A DNA stretch of 64,000 bases from positions 124,001 through 188,000 of the forward strand of contig JAIQDT010003574.1 of assembly GCA_021521415.1 (NCBI GenBank). The letters are read 5' to 3'. This stretch comes from Bidens hawaiensis (Eukaryota; Streptophyta; Magnoliopsida; Asterales; Asteraceae). Positions 34,594 through 46,429 of the stretch are shown one piece after another (within the stretch, counting starts at the first letter, position 1; every line of letters begins with the position of its first letter). The translations under genes were made by a program, and so were the position numbers. The notes below the pieces were generated by a model that saw only the letters and a program-made list of their open reading frames with translations, had not been told where the DNA came from and made no database searches.

Positions 34594-36201
34594 GGGCCGT
34601 CGTCGTTGAGGGTTGATCGTTTGGTCCGATGGTGTTGTAGTCCACACTCGATGGTTGTGGAGGGGCGAATGGCAACATTCAAAAGGTGGAAGGCGCAAAT
34701 GATCGGACGTTAGGTTTCTTTTTAATCTTTATTTGTTTTTTTTGAATTTCACATTTTATTTAATTATTATTTAGATTATATATGTTAATTGAGTTACTGC
34801 CTCTCTTCAAATTTTGGGATTCTCCTAAATATAATGTTTGAGTCAATTTCTCTATTAATCTGTGTTTAGTATATAGTAACTTATATAGTTTCTTTGAATA
34901 TTGTTTCTTAGAATGTTATTTACTAAGAAACTAGAAATATCATTATCAGTTGGTTTAAATACTTATTAAAAATGGTAATGGGTTTCGCTCGCCGAAAAAG
35001 AACAAGTTCATTAGTTAAGACGATATTATATGTTCGGGTGAACCATGTGCCATCTACCTAGCTCCGTCAAAGTTAGGCTCCGCCATTTTAAATGACAAAT
35101 CAGAAGCCACAAACTTTTATTTTCACTCCTAAAGTTATTAAAATATAAAATAAAAAATACACATCAACAATGCATTGGGAAAATACCTTTTATTCTTGTA
35201 ACAGTGTTGGAGTCCATACTGGGAGCTAGCTGCTTGTAGACTCGGTGAAGGTGAGCCGCTATTTAAATATAGGCTTGAAGATACTTTGCTTGTTAGTTTG
35301 TCGGTGAAAAAAAAAGTAGAATAATAAGGATTACTTTAGAATATGTAGAAAATATTAAGGAGGATTAATATATTCTTTACGTGATGCATCTCTCAAAATG
35401 ACTAAGCAAGCTTTGTTTTCTCTTTCATACATTTACCTACATACTTAATAGCTTACATCAAAATAAAAAAGCAGTATTTTTCTCAACCATACATTTCTAT
35501 AAAAAATAATTTATAGCAAGATAGCGATCACACATTTTTTTAATACTTTATTTACTTTTGTTAAATGAGTGTTTACGTGTCTTCTGTTATATTTACACAA
35601 CAATAAGCATATATGAATCTTACCGAAATGAGACAACGTTCACACTTCACATATCATTAACGATGCATCAATCGGTGACTCAAGTTCTCAATATAAGTAA
35701 CGAATGTAAGAAATTGGCTTGTAATATATAAAAGTTTATTTGTTTTCGGTTTTTAAAAATTTTAATTGTTTTCAATATGCAAAGATAAGGGTTCTAACAC
35801 TCGTAAGAAAGAAATGAATAGTTGGGGAAAGTTTTTCAAAAGTTGTATGTGCAATGCCATGCTTATGGAGTTATGGTACACTACCATTTCATTCATAAAG
35901 GCCCAATGTGCTTGTTTACATAAGGTCTCGGGCCCAAACTTGAAGCGAACTAAATAAAATACAGATATTGCACATGATAATTAAACTAATAAATACAAAA
36001 GACTTAACCTTCTTGAATGGGCTCTACATGATATCATTTCCAAAAATTGTTACTTAGGGTAAGGAGAGATATATTTGTAATGGGAATAACGAATATGAAG
36101 TTGTTACACATCTAAATTAGATATAAAACACATCAAAACAACATGGATTTTGATTAAATATAACTTAAATTTAAATTCTACAAAATCATTTCATAAATTA
36201 T
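34594..36201. other. Intergenic sequence
   Basis: AT-rich, with a slightly GC-richer 100 bp right after copia-2 (34594-34700). A 63-codon frame at 35766 has no recognisable domain and is not supported as a gene. Confidence 0.4.
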
Positions 36202-36366
36202 CTCATCTTCCTACCTACTATTTAAACCTACAACCATGTTTAATCAGATAAAGTCATCTAAAAATATACCTTCGAGAATGTATTTTAGAATTCAACTTAA
36301 ATTTTGAGATGACTTCATCTGGTTAACAATGGGTTAAGGGTTAAATAGCAGGAAGAAGGATGGGAT
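36202..36366. mobile_element. Small foldback MITE
   Basis: About 165 bp of imperfect palindrome: the left arm with TCATCTTCCTACCTACTATT and ATAAAGTCATCT pairs with the right arm (AGATGACTTCATC, AATAGCAGGAAGAAGGATG). Target duplication not clear. It lies about 420 bp upstream of the plastid-protein gene. Confidence 0.6.
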
Positions 36367-36788
36367 CATTTCCCACTTTGATAGTGTGGTAACTGATAAG
36401 GTGGTTAAAGTGTAAAATAGTAGGTCAAAAGTTTAATCGCTGTAAAATGTAATAGTTAGGTGTTAAAAAAAGGTTTTAGCTTTCTGCATTATTATACATA
36501 TGGATTAAAAGAGGGATTTGTTGTCGTATTCGAGGTAGTTTGCGAATTTGGAAAAAAAATTATTTTTTTTAAATATGTTAATTTGTTGTATTTAGGTGTA
36601 GACAAACTTATTTTTTTACTTTGAAATTTGCGTTGACTTGTCAGCGTAACCGTTAACGAACATTTTCTAGTGTTTGAATCCTCGACTCGCGGCTGCAGCG
36701 CACGGGTCAAACCCGGGTTCACATACCAATCATTTTCCTTTCTTATCCTCACTCTCACCCAATCCATTCTCTCCCACCCCACCTTGCA

Positions 36789-38943
36789 ATGTCTCTCCGG
36801 ATTGTCTGCGACACCTCCACCATAACCCCATACACCCGCTTCTCTCCCCACCGTCCATCTCTTCTACCTCCATCTTCTTTACGAACGAAGCTTCATATCG
36901 TTTCAGCTGCAAAGAAACTCAGAACCGGCAAATTTGACAGCAAGAACAAAAGAGGGTCCACGTCACCTGAAGAAGATGACTCGTCCGGTGACGGGGCAAT
37001 TGGCACCGTTGATTCGACGCCGGAGGTGCAGAATTTTGATGGGTATGTCTTGCCGGACCTTCCCGGACTTGAACCGGACTTCTGGGAAGGGCCTCAGTGG
37101 GATACGTTTGGATTCTTTGTTGAGTATTTGTGGGCTTTTGGTATCGTCTTTGCGGTAATTAGTTTACCCTTTTTGCCGTTCTTGATGTTATCTGTTTTGT
37201 TCATTGAGACATTTACACAAACACCTGGTGTGCGTGTGCACGGTTCGGTTTGGGCTAAAACGGAAACGAAAACCGAAACTTCGCTCTTTAAATTTCTTTT
37301 CGGTTTTGGTTTTTCGGCTCTTTAAATTGCTTTTATTTATTTTCAGTTTCTGTTTTCGGCTTTCTTTAGGTTCGGGTTTGGCTTGGTCTGAGCTAAAGCC
37401 GAACCAAAATCCCAAACTTCAGTTTTTGAACTTTTGAAAGTTGTTTGTTTTTCACTTTTTTTTTTGGCTTTAGAGCATTCTTATCGAACCCCTGTTTTAT
37501 GTGAGGGATGTTTTTATAATTTAGAGAGTGGTTCAAGGTGAAAGGTGTTGTGAGTGAAGAGTTTTTATATTTTAGAAAACGCTATGATTTATCTGTATAT
37601 TTGAAAAGCTACTGTCCACCCCCTGTAATTTTTAATATTTTTGAAAAGTGTTTGTGAGCTATGCATTCAACAGCGGTGGGATAGGAGTGGGATAGCAGTT
37701 AGCGGACTTTTGCAAAATAGCAGTCCAGAATAACGGAACCGCTATTAGCGGCGCTAGTGGCCGCTATTTGACCGATTTTTTATTCCTAGATAGTGGTATA
37801 GCATCGATTTTTTCAAGGTTGGTATATTTGGGCTAAATTTAAAAAAGATCATAATAGCCCAAACTTCAAATTTGATCTATTATTTGTTTATAGCCGGTTT
37901 TTTTAATCCAATCTCTAGAAAAATCACTTACTCTCTCTTTCGTTTACCAACGATTCCTTGGTTTATGTGGACTTGGAGGAAGATTTCATTGCTTATGATT
38001 GAATCATGTTTCAGTTATTGATACTTTGTTTTTCTTTTCTTTTGATATTACTATTAATGTGTGCGTGTGTGTATTGCATGATATTAAAATTGCCGCTTTC
38101 TCACCGCTATCCCACCGCGATAACCTATATTTCAAATAGCTGCCCTTAACCGCTATCCGATTTTTTACCGCATTAACTGCATAGGTTGTGAGTGAGGGAA
38201 AGAGAAAAGATAATGAGAAAGGTGTAAAAAAGTATTATTTAAAATGTAGTGAGTTTTAGTGTAATTTTTGGTTTAGAGATAGGGGTGGGATGAGAATGCT
38301 CTTAGTTTTGATTTCTTCGGGTTTGCCATTTGAGCTTTTGACGGAAAGAAAAATTGGCCAAAATAATGAATTTGGGCCTAAGTCATTTTGTTAATTAAAA
38401 ACTTATTGATTGTTATACATTGGGTCAAAAAATATTTGTGTTACATATTTATAAAATTCTCATTAATTACTTGAAATAAAAATTTAAAAAGTTAAAATAT
38501 ATAAAATTTGTTCAATTCAGCCTTTTCGGTCCTTATTACATGCAAAACAAAATCCGAACCGTAAGTTTGGTATCTACAAAAACATAAAACAAAACCACCG
38601 TTTTTCTTTTGGGGTCGTTTTTTTTTCGGTCTTACCTCTTGTTTTAGTAGTGGAGAATAATATCTATGGATAGAAAGACATGAAGAAACGGGTTTATAAT
38701 TTCGAATCGTAGTTATTTTTATGTACCAAAGTAAGATCAATTTTACAAATTTTATATAAATTGGTGCAGTTAATTTCTAGTGGAATTGCTGTGGCAACAT
38801 ATAATGAAGGGGCAACAGATTTTAAAGAAACACCAGCATACAAAGAATCAATTCAATCAAGGGACTTGTTAGAAGAACCCGACGCATCGAGCCCTGATGT
38901 TTTCGAGTCCAACCCTACCGAAGAAGCTCCTAGTTTGGAATAA
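36789..38943 (+). CDS. Predicted plastid-targeted single-pass membrane protein, two exons
   Basis: Exon 1 is 36789-37154 and exon 2 is 38770-38943, both in phase 0 (donor GCG|GTAATT, acceptor GGTGCAG). The product is 179 residues. The first 45 or so are rich in Ser, Thr, Pro and Arg and poor in acidic residues, as in chloroplast transit peptides. An acidic stretch (SPEEDDSSGDG) follows, then the motif LPDLPGLEPDFWEGPQWDT. One hydrophobic segment (FFVEYLWAFGIVFA joined to LISSGIAVATY) spans the splice. The tail is hydrophilic and acidic (NEGATDFKET...EEAPSLE). I recognise it as a conserved plant type but cannot name a function; a thylakoid or envelope membrane location is inferred. Reading through the intron would spoil the membrane segment, which supports the splice. 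Confidence 0.78.
37473..38301. mobile_element. Tourist-like (PIF/Harbinger) MITE in the intron
   Basis: Terminal repeats GAGCATTCTTATC (left) and GATGAGAATGCTC (right) are bounded by the 3-bp target duplication TTA (37470-37472, 38302-38304), typical of PIF/Harbinger. It is interrupted by the hAT MITE at 37659-38184. Without that, it is about 300 bp. Confidence 0.82.
37659..38184. mobile_element. hAT-type MITE nested in the Tourist-like MITE
   Basis: Ends CTATGCATTCAACAGCGGT and, in reverse complement, CTATGCAGTTAATGCGGT. The flanks TTTGTGAG (37651-37658) and GTTGTGAG (38185-38192) match at 7 of 8 positions, as an aged 8-bp duplication. Subterminal GCGGT and CCGCTAT words repeat near both ends. 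No transposase. Confidence 0.8.
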
Positions 38944-40860
38944 TCGTTAGCTCACAAATCAACGTATTTGACACAAACGACCTTGGATGTTTGAGGTAAT
39001 GCAATATGATGCAAAACAAATTTCTGTTTAATGTACGTTACGATATAAGTTGTGTGATTATTCGTTGATATAGTATTATAAAAGAAGCAATGCAAAATGG
39101 TTGTGTTTGAAATAAACTCTACATACTTCCAGTGTTGCTAACCAACTCCACATACTATCAATGGTGTTAGACTTTGACCTGACAGGTGGGTCAGAACTGG
39201 AACTGAACCTTTTGGCGATTTGGTTCGGTTCACTACTAGTCAATGTGAAAAACACACCAAATTAACTATCACTTAGCATGTCTTAAAAAGGATCAACCAA
39301 TCACTTTAAGATGCAAAAGGTACTTAGAAATCTGAACATTTTTTCTCTTAATTTTTGCAAAGATATGGGCCTATTATAAGAAAAGCAGGGGACTGATGAT
39401 ACCTTAATACAGATTCGACCACTTCATCAACATAATCTTAAAGTTGATGTATAAGATCAAATGACTTAAGAACAAACCTCGTAAGCAGGTATAATTTCCG
39501 TAACCCCGAATCCGGGAAAAAAAAAGAAGACGCTTGTTCTGTTTTGGCCCACCCTAGAATTCACTTATATGCACCCACAAGGCCACAATAACAGTACTAA
39601 CAAGTAACAGTTCCATCCTTCTTCCAATGTTTAATGCTCTCGAGCTTCATACTAATAAAGCAGCTTCCACAAAAGCAAAAAATGACCAAGTTAGAAAGTT
39701 TATATTTGCTCTTTAGTCCCATAACAAAGTATGTTTTAAAATATATTTTTCTTGTGTCTATAATGGATATTATCTTTTCCAATGTGAAGCATTTGATCAA
39801 CTTGCAAAGTAACAAAAAAAATGTCGTTTAGTTGCCACGAACAAAGAATTTGCATGCCTAGAAAACAACGCACACGAATACTGCAGCAGTGCTTTCATCG
39901 CGATGAGTAGATCTTACAACTTTCTGACACACGAGAAGTTTACCAAAATAATACTGGCAAGGTGTTCTGTTTACCAAAGACATCGAACTGGTTAGTTTTA
40001 CAAAAGACTAATTAACTGGACCAGTTAGTTTGCAAGCTTAATTAGTCAATATTAGTATATCATGGTCAATGACTTGTTCTTATGTTATACATGTCCAATA
40101 CGAGTAGTTTGTTACCGGTTACCTAAGCGCTACCACTTTAACCTTACAATATGCTCGGGTAGAAACAAAGAGTAAGACATCAAATTCGAAAAATATATAG
40201 GCGGCTGTAATTTATAGTAGTAAAATTTCTTATTAAATACGCACTTTGTATCATTTATGGTATAAGATACGACAACCTTAACAAATTTTGACTCATACAA
40301 GAATCTTTCCTAATTTAAATAAAAGAAAGACATTTTCAATATCGATCAATAATCTTTTCATAGGTACGAAGGGTTCTTAGTCAAACATCCAAAAATAGTT
40401 TTCGGTTTCTAGAGTTGTCAAGACACATTCAAGTATACATGACATCAAGTTCAAGCTAATGCCTAGTAGGTTCAAGTGTCTTAACTCATCCCTCGAAAGT
40501 GTTAACATAACGCAACACCCAATATGCATATGAATAAATAATTTGTATATGTTTAAAAGGTGTTGCACATTAAACAATTATTATAGAACATAATGCTCAT
40601 GATGGGACATGATCATGTGAAGCATGACACGCTAAAAATATAAGAAAATCTACTTTATATTTATGCATTATTAGCAAGTAATGAAACAAATAAGGATGAA
40701 AGCGTTAATTCATACAACATTATCCTCTATCATCATATTTGTATCTGCATATATTTCTCTAAGTCAATTTTAAAATAATAAAAATAATAATAACTAGTTG
40801 GTTGTGTGCGTGTTGCGGTGGCTCAGTGTCAAAACGAAAACTAGAACTAAATTGAAACGT
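38944..40860. other. Intergenic sequence
   Basis: The first 150-200 bp is the likely 3' UTR of the plastid-protein gene. The rest is AT-rich, with short frames only and no recognisable gene or repeat boundary. Confidence 0.4.
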
Positions 40861-41252
40861 AAATTATGTTTGGCTGGTATCAGTTTAGTAATATATATAT
40901 ATATATATGTATATGATTGATTTCTTTTAAGAATCACTTTGAGTTTTAAGAACTCGAAAGAACTCAACGTAACAATTTTTTTTTTCTGAATTTTTTTACA
41001 CATGTGTAATACGTAAGTGTAAGTGATGTAAAAAAAATACAGTAATTTTTTACACAACGAAACGACTTTTTACACATGTGTAACTAACGTTTAAACTTGT
41101 GTAATTATCAAAAATACTTATTCTCTAGACTGCTTCGTTTTTTAATTAAATTTAATCTAAGACACATATTTCATATCATTTAATTAAATGTGTGGTTCAA
41201 AATTGAGTTATTAAAGTTCTTAAAACTCACAATGGTTCTCAAAATAACCCTC

Positions 41253-41288
<36 letters not shown>

Positions 41289-41502
41289 TATATATATATA
41301 GGATCATGAGAGAACCTTTTTGAAATTGAGAACTATGAGAACCATTTTGGACCACAAAAAACCCAAAAATAAAAAAAATCATAAAATAAAAAAACACAAA
41401 AATCAAAAAAACCAAAATTCTTATTTTATCATCCCGGTTTCTAAAAAAACAAAAAAAAAACTCGGTTTAGCTAAATTATGTTTGGCTGGAATCAGTTTAG
41501 TA

Positions 41503-41533
<31 letters not shown>

Positions 41534-42061
41534 TGATTTCTTTTAAGAATCACTTTGAGTTTTAAGAACTCGAAAGAACTCAACGTAACAATTTTTTTTT
41601 TCTGAATTTTTTTACACATGTGTAATACGTAAGTGTAAGTGATGTAAAAAAATACAGTAATTTTTTACACAACGAAACGACTTTTTACACATGTGTAACT
41701 AACGTTTAAACTTGTGTAATTATCAAAAATACTTATTCTCTAGACTGCTTCATTTTTTAATTAAATTTAATCTAAGCCACATATTTCATATCATTTAATT
41801 AAATGTGTGGTTCAAAATTGAGTTCTTAAAGTTCTTAAAACTCACAATGGTTCTCAAAATAATCCTCCCATATATATATATATAGGATCATGAGAGAACC
41901 TTTTTGAAATTGAGAACTATGAGAACCATTTTGGACCACAAAAAACCCAAAAATAAAAAAAATCATAAAATAAAAAAACACAAAAATCAAAAAAACCAAA
42001 ATTCTTATTTTATCATCCCGGTTTCTAAAAAAACAAAAAAAAAACTCGGTTTAGCTAAATT
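40861..42061. repeat. Tandem duplication of about 0.6 kb containing MITE parts
   Basis: Copy 1 (about 40861-41472) and copy 2 (about 41473-42061) are near identical, differing mainly in (TA)n length. Each holds a foldback MITE (arms GTTTTAAGAACTCGAAAGAA and the near complement AAAGTTCTTAAAACTCAC). A (TA)n tract and then the head of a second MITE starting GGATCATGAGAGAACC follow. Both breakpoints share TAAATTAT, consistent with unequal exchange. Confidence 0.85.
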
Positions 42062-42407
42062 ATATACACATATGTATAATATATACATATATGTACATTT
42101 ACATGTTTTTTTGTACACATGTGTATAATTTAAGATAAATGATACTGTACATATGTGTATATTACGCAACTAAAGATTATATAAAATTATACATATGTGT
42201 ATAATACGACGTTTTTATTTATTTATTTTATTTATTTATTTTTTTTAATGAAACCGAAATGAAATATAAGAATTTTGGTTTTTTAACTTTTTAAAAATTT
42301 TTATTATTTTTGTTTTATGATTTTTTTAAATATTTTTTTAAAAGTGTTTTTAGTGGTCCAAAATAGTTCTCAAAGTTCTCAATTTGCAAAGGGTTCTCTT
42401 AGGATCC
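41885..42407. mobile_element. (TA)n-seated MITE, copy e1
   Basis: The left end GGATCATGAGAGAACC and right end GGTTCTCTTAGGATCC begin inverted repeats of about 55 bp that include TTGAGAAC and TTTGGACCAC. The interior has ACACATATGTGTA-like palindromes. (TA)n lies on both sides. Confidence 0.75.
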
Positions 42408-42515
42408 TTACCATATATATATATGGTAAGGATCCTAAGAGAACCCTTTGCAAATTGAGAACTTTGAGAACTATTTTGGACCACTAAAAACACTTTTAAA
42501 AAAATATTTAAAAAA
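42322..42515. repeat. Perfect palindrome with arms of about 97 bp
   Basis: The right end of MITE e1 and the start of the inverted copy e2 form an uninterrupted inverted repeat centred at 42418.5, in CCATATATATATATGG. I found no mismatch when reading the arms out to runs of T and A. Confidence 0.85.
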
Positions 42516-43003
42516 TTGAGTACTTTGAGAACCATTTTGGACCACTAAAAACACCTTTAAAAAATATTTAAAAAAATCATAAAACAAAAAATAATGAAAA
42601 TTTTAAAAAAGTAAAAAAAACCAAAATTCTTATATTTCATTCCAGTTTCATTAAAAAAATAAAAAATACGTTGTATTATACACATATGTATAATTTTATT
42701 TAATATTTAGTTACGTATACACATATGTACAACATCATTTATCTTAAATTATACACATGTTTAAAAAAAACATGTAAATGTACATATATGTATATATTAT
42801 ACATATGTGTATATGATTTAGCTAAACCGAATATTTTTTTTATGAAAACGGGATGATAAAATAAGAATTTTGTTTTTTTATTTTTACTTTTTTGATTTTT
42901 GTGTTTTATTTTATTTTATTTTATGATTTTTTTATTTTTGGGTTTTTTGTGGTCCAAAATGGTTCTCATAGTTCTCAATTTCAAAAAGGTTATCTCATGA
43001 TCC
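42430..43003. mobile_element. (TA)n-seated MITE, copy e2, inverted
   Basis: Same family as e1 in the opposite orientation, starting GGATCCTAAGAGAACC and ending TCATGATCC. A short internal duplication repeats the terminal block at 42511-42580. Confidence 0.75.
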
Positions 43004-43037
43004 TAATCCTATATATGTATATATATATATATATATA

Positions 43038-43841
43038 AGGTTTGGATCAAATACAAATGAAATTAACGTGCTAACGTGGGAATCAAGTAGAGTAATTATA
43101 TATACAAGTAGACAGTGGCGGAACTTGAAAATGTACACAGAGGAGGCCGAAAATATTAGATTAATCATAACTTCAAACGTATAAAAACAAACTATTTTTT
43201 CATTATACTGATCGATATACATCATACCAAACTAATGCAATGATAATATGATTAATTTAATAGATAATTAATAATACAAATTAAACTTCCTGATAATAAT
43301 TTTATATTTATCCTAAAATACTATTGAGGAAAACATATCCCTATGAAAATAAAATAGTGTATATATACAACCGTTTACTATATTTATAAAAGGATGATAT
43401 ACATATAATAAAGTAAAACAAAAACATATATTATTAATACACATTCATTTTCATTATTTGAACTTTGGCCTTTTTTTTACGTCATTTCAAATTAAAATAT
43501 GTTAAAGGTACACTTTAGTTAGATTTATAGGAATTTAAAAGACATAAATGTATCTTTTAGTCATCTTCTTCCTTCTTCATATTTCTTCAACAGAGCCTCC
43601 ATACAAAAAAATATCAGCGGGAAAACATCATTCAACTTAAATACTTTGTTTTTCAAAACGTATGGCCTACTTCTAAACCCAATACCGGGGAGCCACAGCC
43701 CCTCCTTGCCCTTACAATTGTCCGTCATTGCAAGTAGAGTAATTATGTAATTACTCTATTATAATTACTCTACTTGTATATATAATTACTCTACTTGATT
43801 CTCATGTTTAGTACGTTAATTTTATTTGTACGTTAACCATC
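43038..43841. mobile_element. Foldback element with arms of about 70 bp, split by a hAT element
   Basis: The left arm (43038-43110) with AATCAAGTAGAGTAATTATA is mirrored at 43773-43841. The extra copies of GTAGAGTAATTA between 43731 and 43790 form a further small hairpin. The middle is taken by the insertion at 43113-43730. Confidence 0.7.
43113..43730. mobile_element. hAT-type non-autonomous element
   Basis: The 618-bp element has ends CAGTGGCGGA and TCCGTCATTG and a perfect 8-bp target duplication CAAGTAGA (43105-43112 and 43731-43738). There is no open frame of note. A related end (CAGTGGCGAAACC) lies in intron 2 of the FLZ-B gene at about 51139. Confidence 0.88.
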
Positions 43842-43872
<31 letters not shown>

Positions 43873-43873
<1 letters not shown>

Positions 43874-44388
43874 TGAAATTGAGAATTTTGAGAACTATTT
43901 TAGACCATAAAAACACTCTTATTAAAAAAATTATAAAACAAAAAAAAACTCGAAAAAAAAGAAGTAAAAAAACCAAAAAAATTATTTTTCATTCTAATTT
44001 AAATCATGATTTTTCTTTAAAAAAAAAATTTTAATTTACTTTAAAAAAAATATCAATTTAACAAAGTTATACACATATGTATGATACTTATTTTTTTAAT
44101 TTTATATATGCTTTTATACACATATGTACAATTTAAGGTAAATGATAATATACATATGTGTACATTACGTAACTATGGATTAAATGAAATTATACACATG
44201 TGTATAATACGAAGTGTTTTTTTATTTATGAAACCGGAATGAAATATAAGAATTTTTGTTTTTTTACTTTTTTAAGATTTTTGTTTTTTTTTGTTTTATA
44301 ATTTTTTTAAAATATTTTTTAATAGTTTTTTCAGTGGTCCAAAATGGTTCTCAAAGTTCTCAATCTTTAAATGGTTCTCTTAGGATCC
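43873..44388. mobile_element. (TA)n-seated MITE, copy e3
   Basis: It contains the family blocks TTGAGAATTTTGAGAAC near its left side and AAAGTTCTCAATC and GGTTCTCTTAGGATCC at its right end. The left terminal bases are lost next to a (CT)n(TA)n run at 43842-43870. Confidence 0.65.
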
Positions 44389-45024
44389 TTAATATATATA
44401 TATATATATATATATCGAAAAAAGAAAATTATACAAAAATGTGTGTACTTAGAATTTCTTATAGGCAATGATGAATGTAAGTTATTAAAAACATTATTCC
44501 GAACCATGAAAAAAGCATCGGTACCAATGTTATTCGGTCGGTATTTATTTGGTTTAATAAGGAAGCGGTACGCTCTCAATATTTGGTATATTTTATGAGT
44601 TTATGATATAATAGATGCTTATTTTGTTCTAAATATAACTCTGCTTTAAAAAAAATACTTCTACCTATATTTTCATATATGTGTAATTATAATCGTTCAA
44701 TCTAATTTAAAATAGAAAATTATAAGAATCATATAGTTTACAATTTTGTAATAATAAAAAGAAATAGATGGAATCCTTTTTGTTCAATTTTCCTATGGTT
44801 TTTAATCTTTCTAATTGCACTACATAATGATTCATCGAGCAGGAGTAGTTATAGATGGGATGGTGTGTATGCACCCGTTAAAAAAACATTTTTGATTATC
44901 CTTTACTTAAGTAAGCTATTTACATTAAATTTTGCCGAGGTAATTTAAGACAATTAAAAATTAATAATAACTATAAAATCACAAAGGCAGTTAATTAACT
45001 TGACTGTTACTTTATTCATTATTA
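44389..45024. other. AT-rich intergenic sequence
   Basis: I see nothing I can support as a gene or element here. Confidence 0.4.
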
Positions 45025-45684
45025 TCTATATACTATATATAATGTAGTAAAGAGGGACAAATTAAGACACTACTTTTTAAGGGATTTACAAGTAAATGTT
45101 GCATATAGTACAACCTTGTAGTGGGGCAAAATAGTCATTCTCACATTAAAACAAAACTCAGGTTTATTTAATATAGTTATAATATTCACCCCTCAATTTT
45201 AATTTAATTTAAAGAATAATTACAACAATAACCCTTAATCTTTTACCTAAATCTTATTTTAATTTTCACTTTTAACCCAAATACCCCCATGGTTTTTAAA
45301 CGTTAATAATATTTTCATACGTTAATGTTTTTTTAAAAAAAGTTATACCATAAAAACGAACATATTTTTATCTTTAATTTTAGTATGATATTGCCATAAT
45401 TTTTTCAGTTAAAAAAAATACATTTTATATATGTTTGTTTCTGCCTGGTTATGATAGTTTTAAATTAAATCGTGAGCAAAACCTTTTGTAACAGTTGTTT
45501 TTGTTGTCGAAAACCAAGACAGAACCTTTGACAGTTGAAAACAACTGGCCAAAAGTTAAAGAAAAAAAAATCAACCGTCAATTCAAAGGATGAACGGCTT
45601 TACGGTTTCAAACCGAACAATAAACACACATAAACTTATTACGTAGTCTGCGTTTCCCGCTGCATGACGCAGACACCCGTCTAG
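45025..45684 (+). mobile_element. Non-autonomous Helitron
   Basis: The 5' end is TCTATATACTATATATAATG, preceded by A. The 3' end is CTAG (45681-45684), followed by T. A hairpin with an 8-bp stem (GTCTGCGT at 45646-45653, ACGCAGAC at 45667-45674) ends six bases before CTAG. These are the defining Helitron signals, including insertion between A and T without target duplication. No Rep/helicase is encoded. Confidence 0.88.
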
Positions 45685-45787
45685 TAATAATTAAAGGATG
45701 AGTCCAAAGTCCAAACATAATTATTACATCCATCATTTGCAACAAGTACAAGAAACCCCTTGAAAGAAAACATTCTTTGACCTTGGA

Positions 45788-45984
45788 TCATTTACTAACA
45801 GTATTTGCATCAACTGTTTTGCAAATGTACCTCTTTGGTGTATAATCCTTACGGCCTCTCTTTCTCCTCCTCATTACGCCTTGACAGGTATTGCACACCG
45901 GCGGATCGGAAAAGTTTTCCGACGAAACTGGTTGGATTTGAGCAACAATCTCTTCATTTGTGACACCAGGGGTCGATATATCTC
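45788..45984 (-). pseudogene. FLZ-A, truncated copy of the mini FLZ family
   Basis: One minus-strand coding segment of 64 codons starts after a splice acceptor (GTTTCAG at 45985-45991) and ends with TGA at 45788. It opens GDIS like its relatives and has CNTCQG, the first half of the zinc finger. It then passes directly into RRRKRGRKDYTPKR, the basic tail of the family. The FCS half of the finger and the intron that splits it in FLZ-B and FLZ-C are deleted. At the place of the ancestral start codon (about 46285) ATG has become ATC, and splicing at the relic donor would create TGA. I see no usable start, so I call it a relic. The TATA box has also decayed, to a CTATACATA-like sequence. Confidence 0.65.
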
Positions 45985-46429
45985 CTGAAACATAACATAA
46001 AATAATTCTAAATCCGTGAGATGACGTAGAAATTAAATAATGTAATTAATTTTATGGAATATATCTTTCACAAAAGTTATTATCAGTGGAATTAATAGGG
46101 ATTAACAGGATTGTAATTTATATGTGGTTTTCGAAATATACATATAAATATACTAAATTATATATACAAGACTTTCATTTTTGACCGATTTTAACCAAAT
46201 AGCGAATAATCAATAACTAGTAGATCTGTGATTAATGGGTGGGCATAGACTACCAAAACACTACATGATAATGATGATTTGAACTACTTGAAACAAATTA
46301 AACTAAATTAGTCTAAAAGAATAAAATTGTTGAATTCATACCAGGCTACTAGCAGATGCTATCAAATGCTATATTCTAATGGCGAGAGAGAATTGGATGG
46401 TTGAAATGGGAGGATGGTGCATGTATGTA

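Noticed and set aside
36668..36725. tRNA-like GGGTTCAC word near the plastid-protein gene
   Set aside because: Only a box B-like word; no cloverleaf and no box A at proper spacing.
36674..36937. 87-codon plus-strand frame overlapping the start of the plastid-protein gene
   Set aside because: The alternative frame lacks the conserved motif that continues into exon 2, and the frame at 36789 splices cleanly.
41320..42128. Repeated Lys/Asn-rich frames
   Set aside because: Translations of A-rich MITE interiors.
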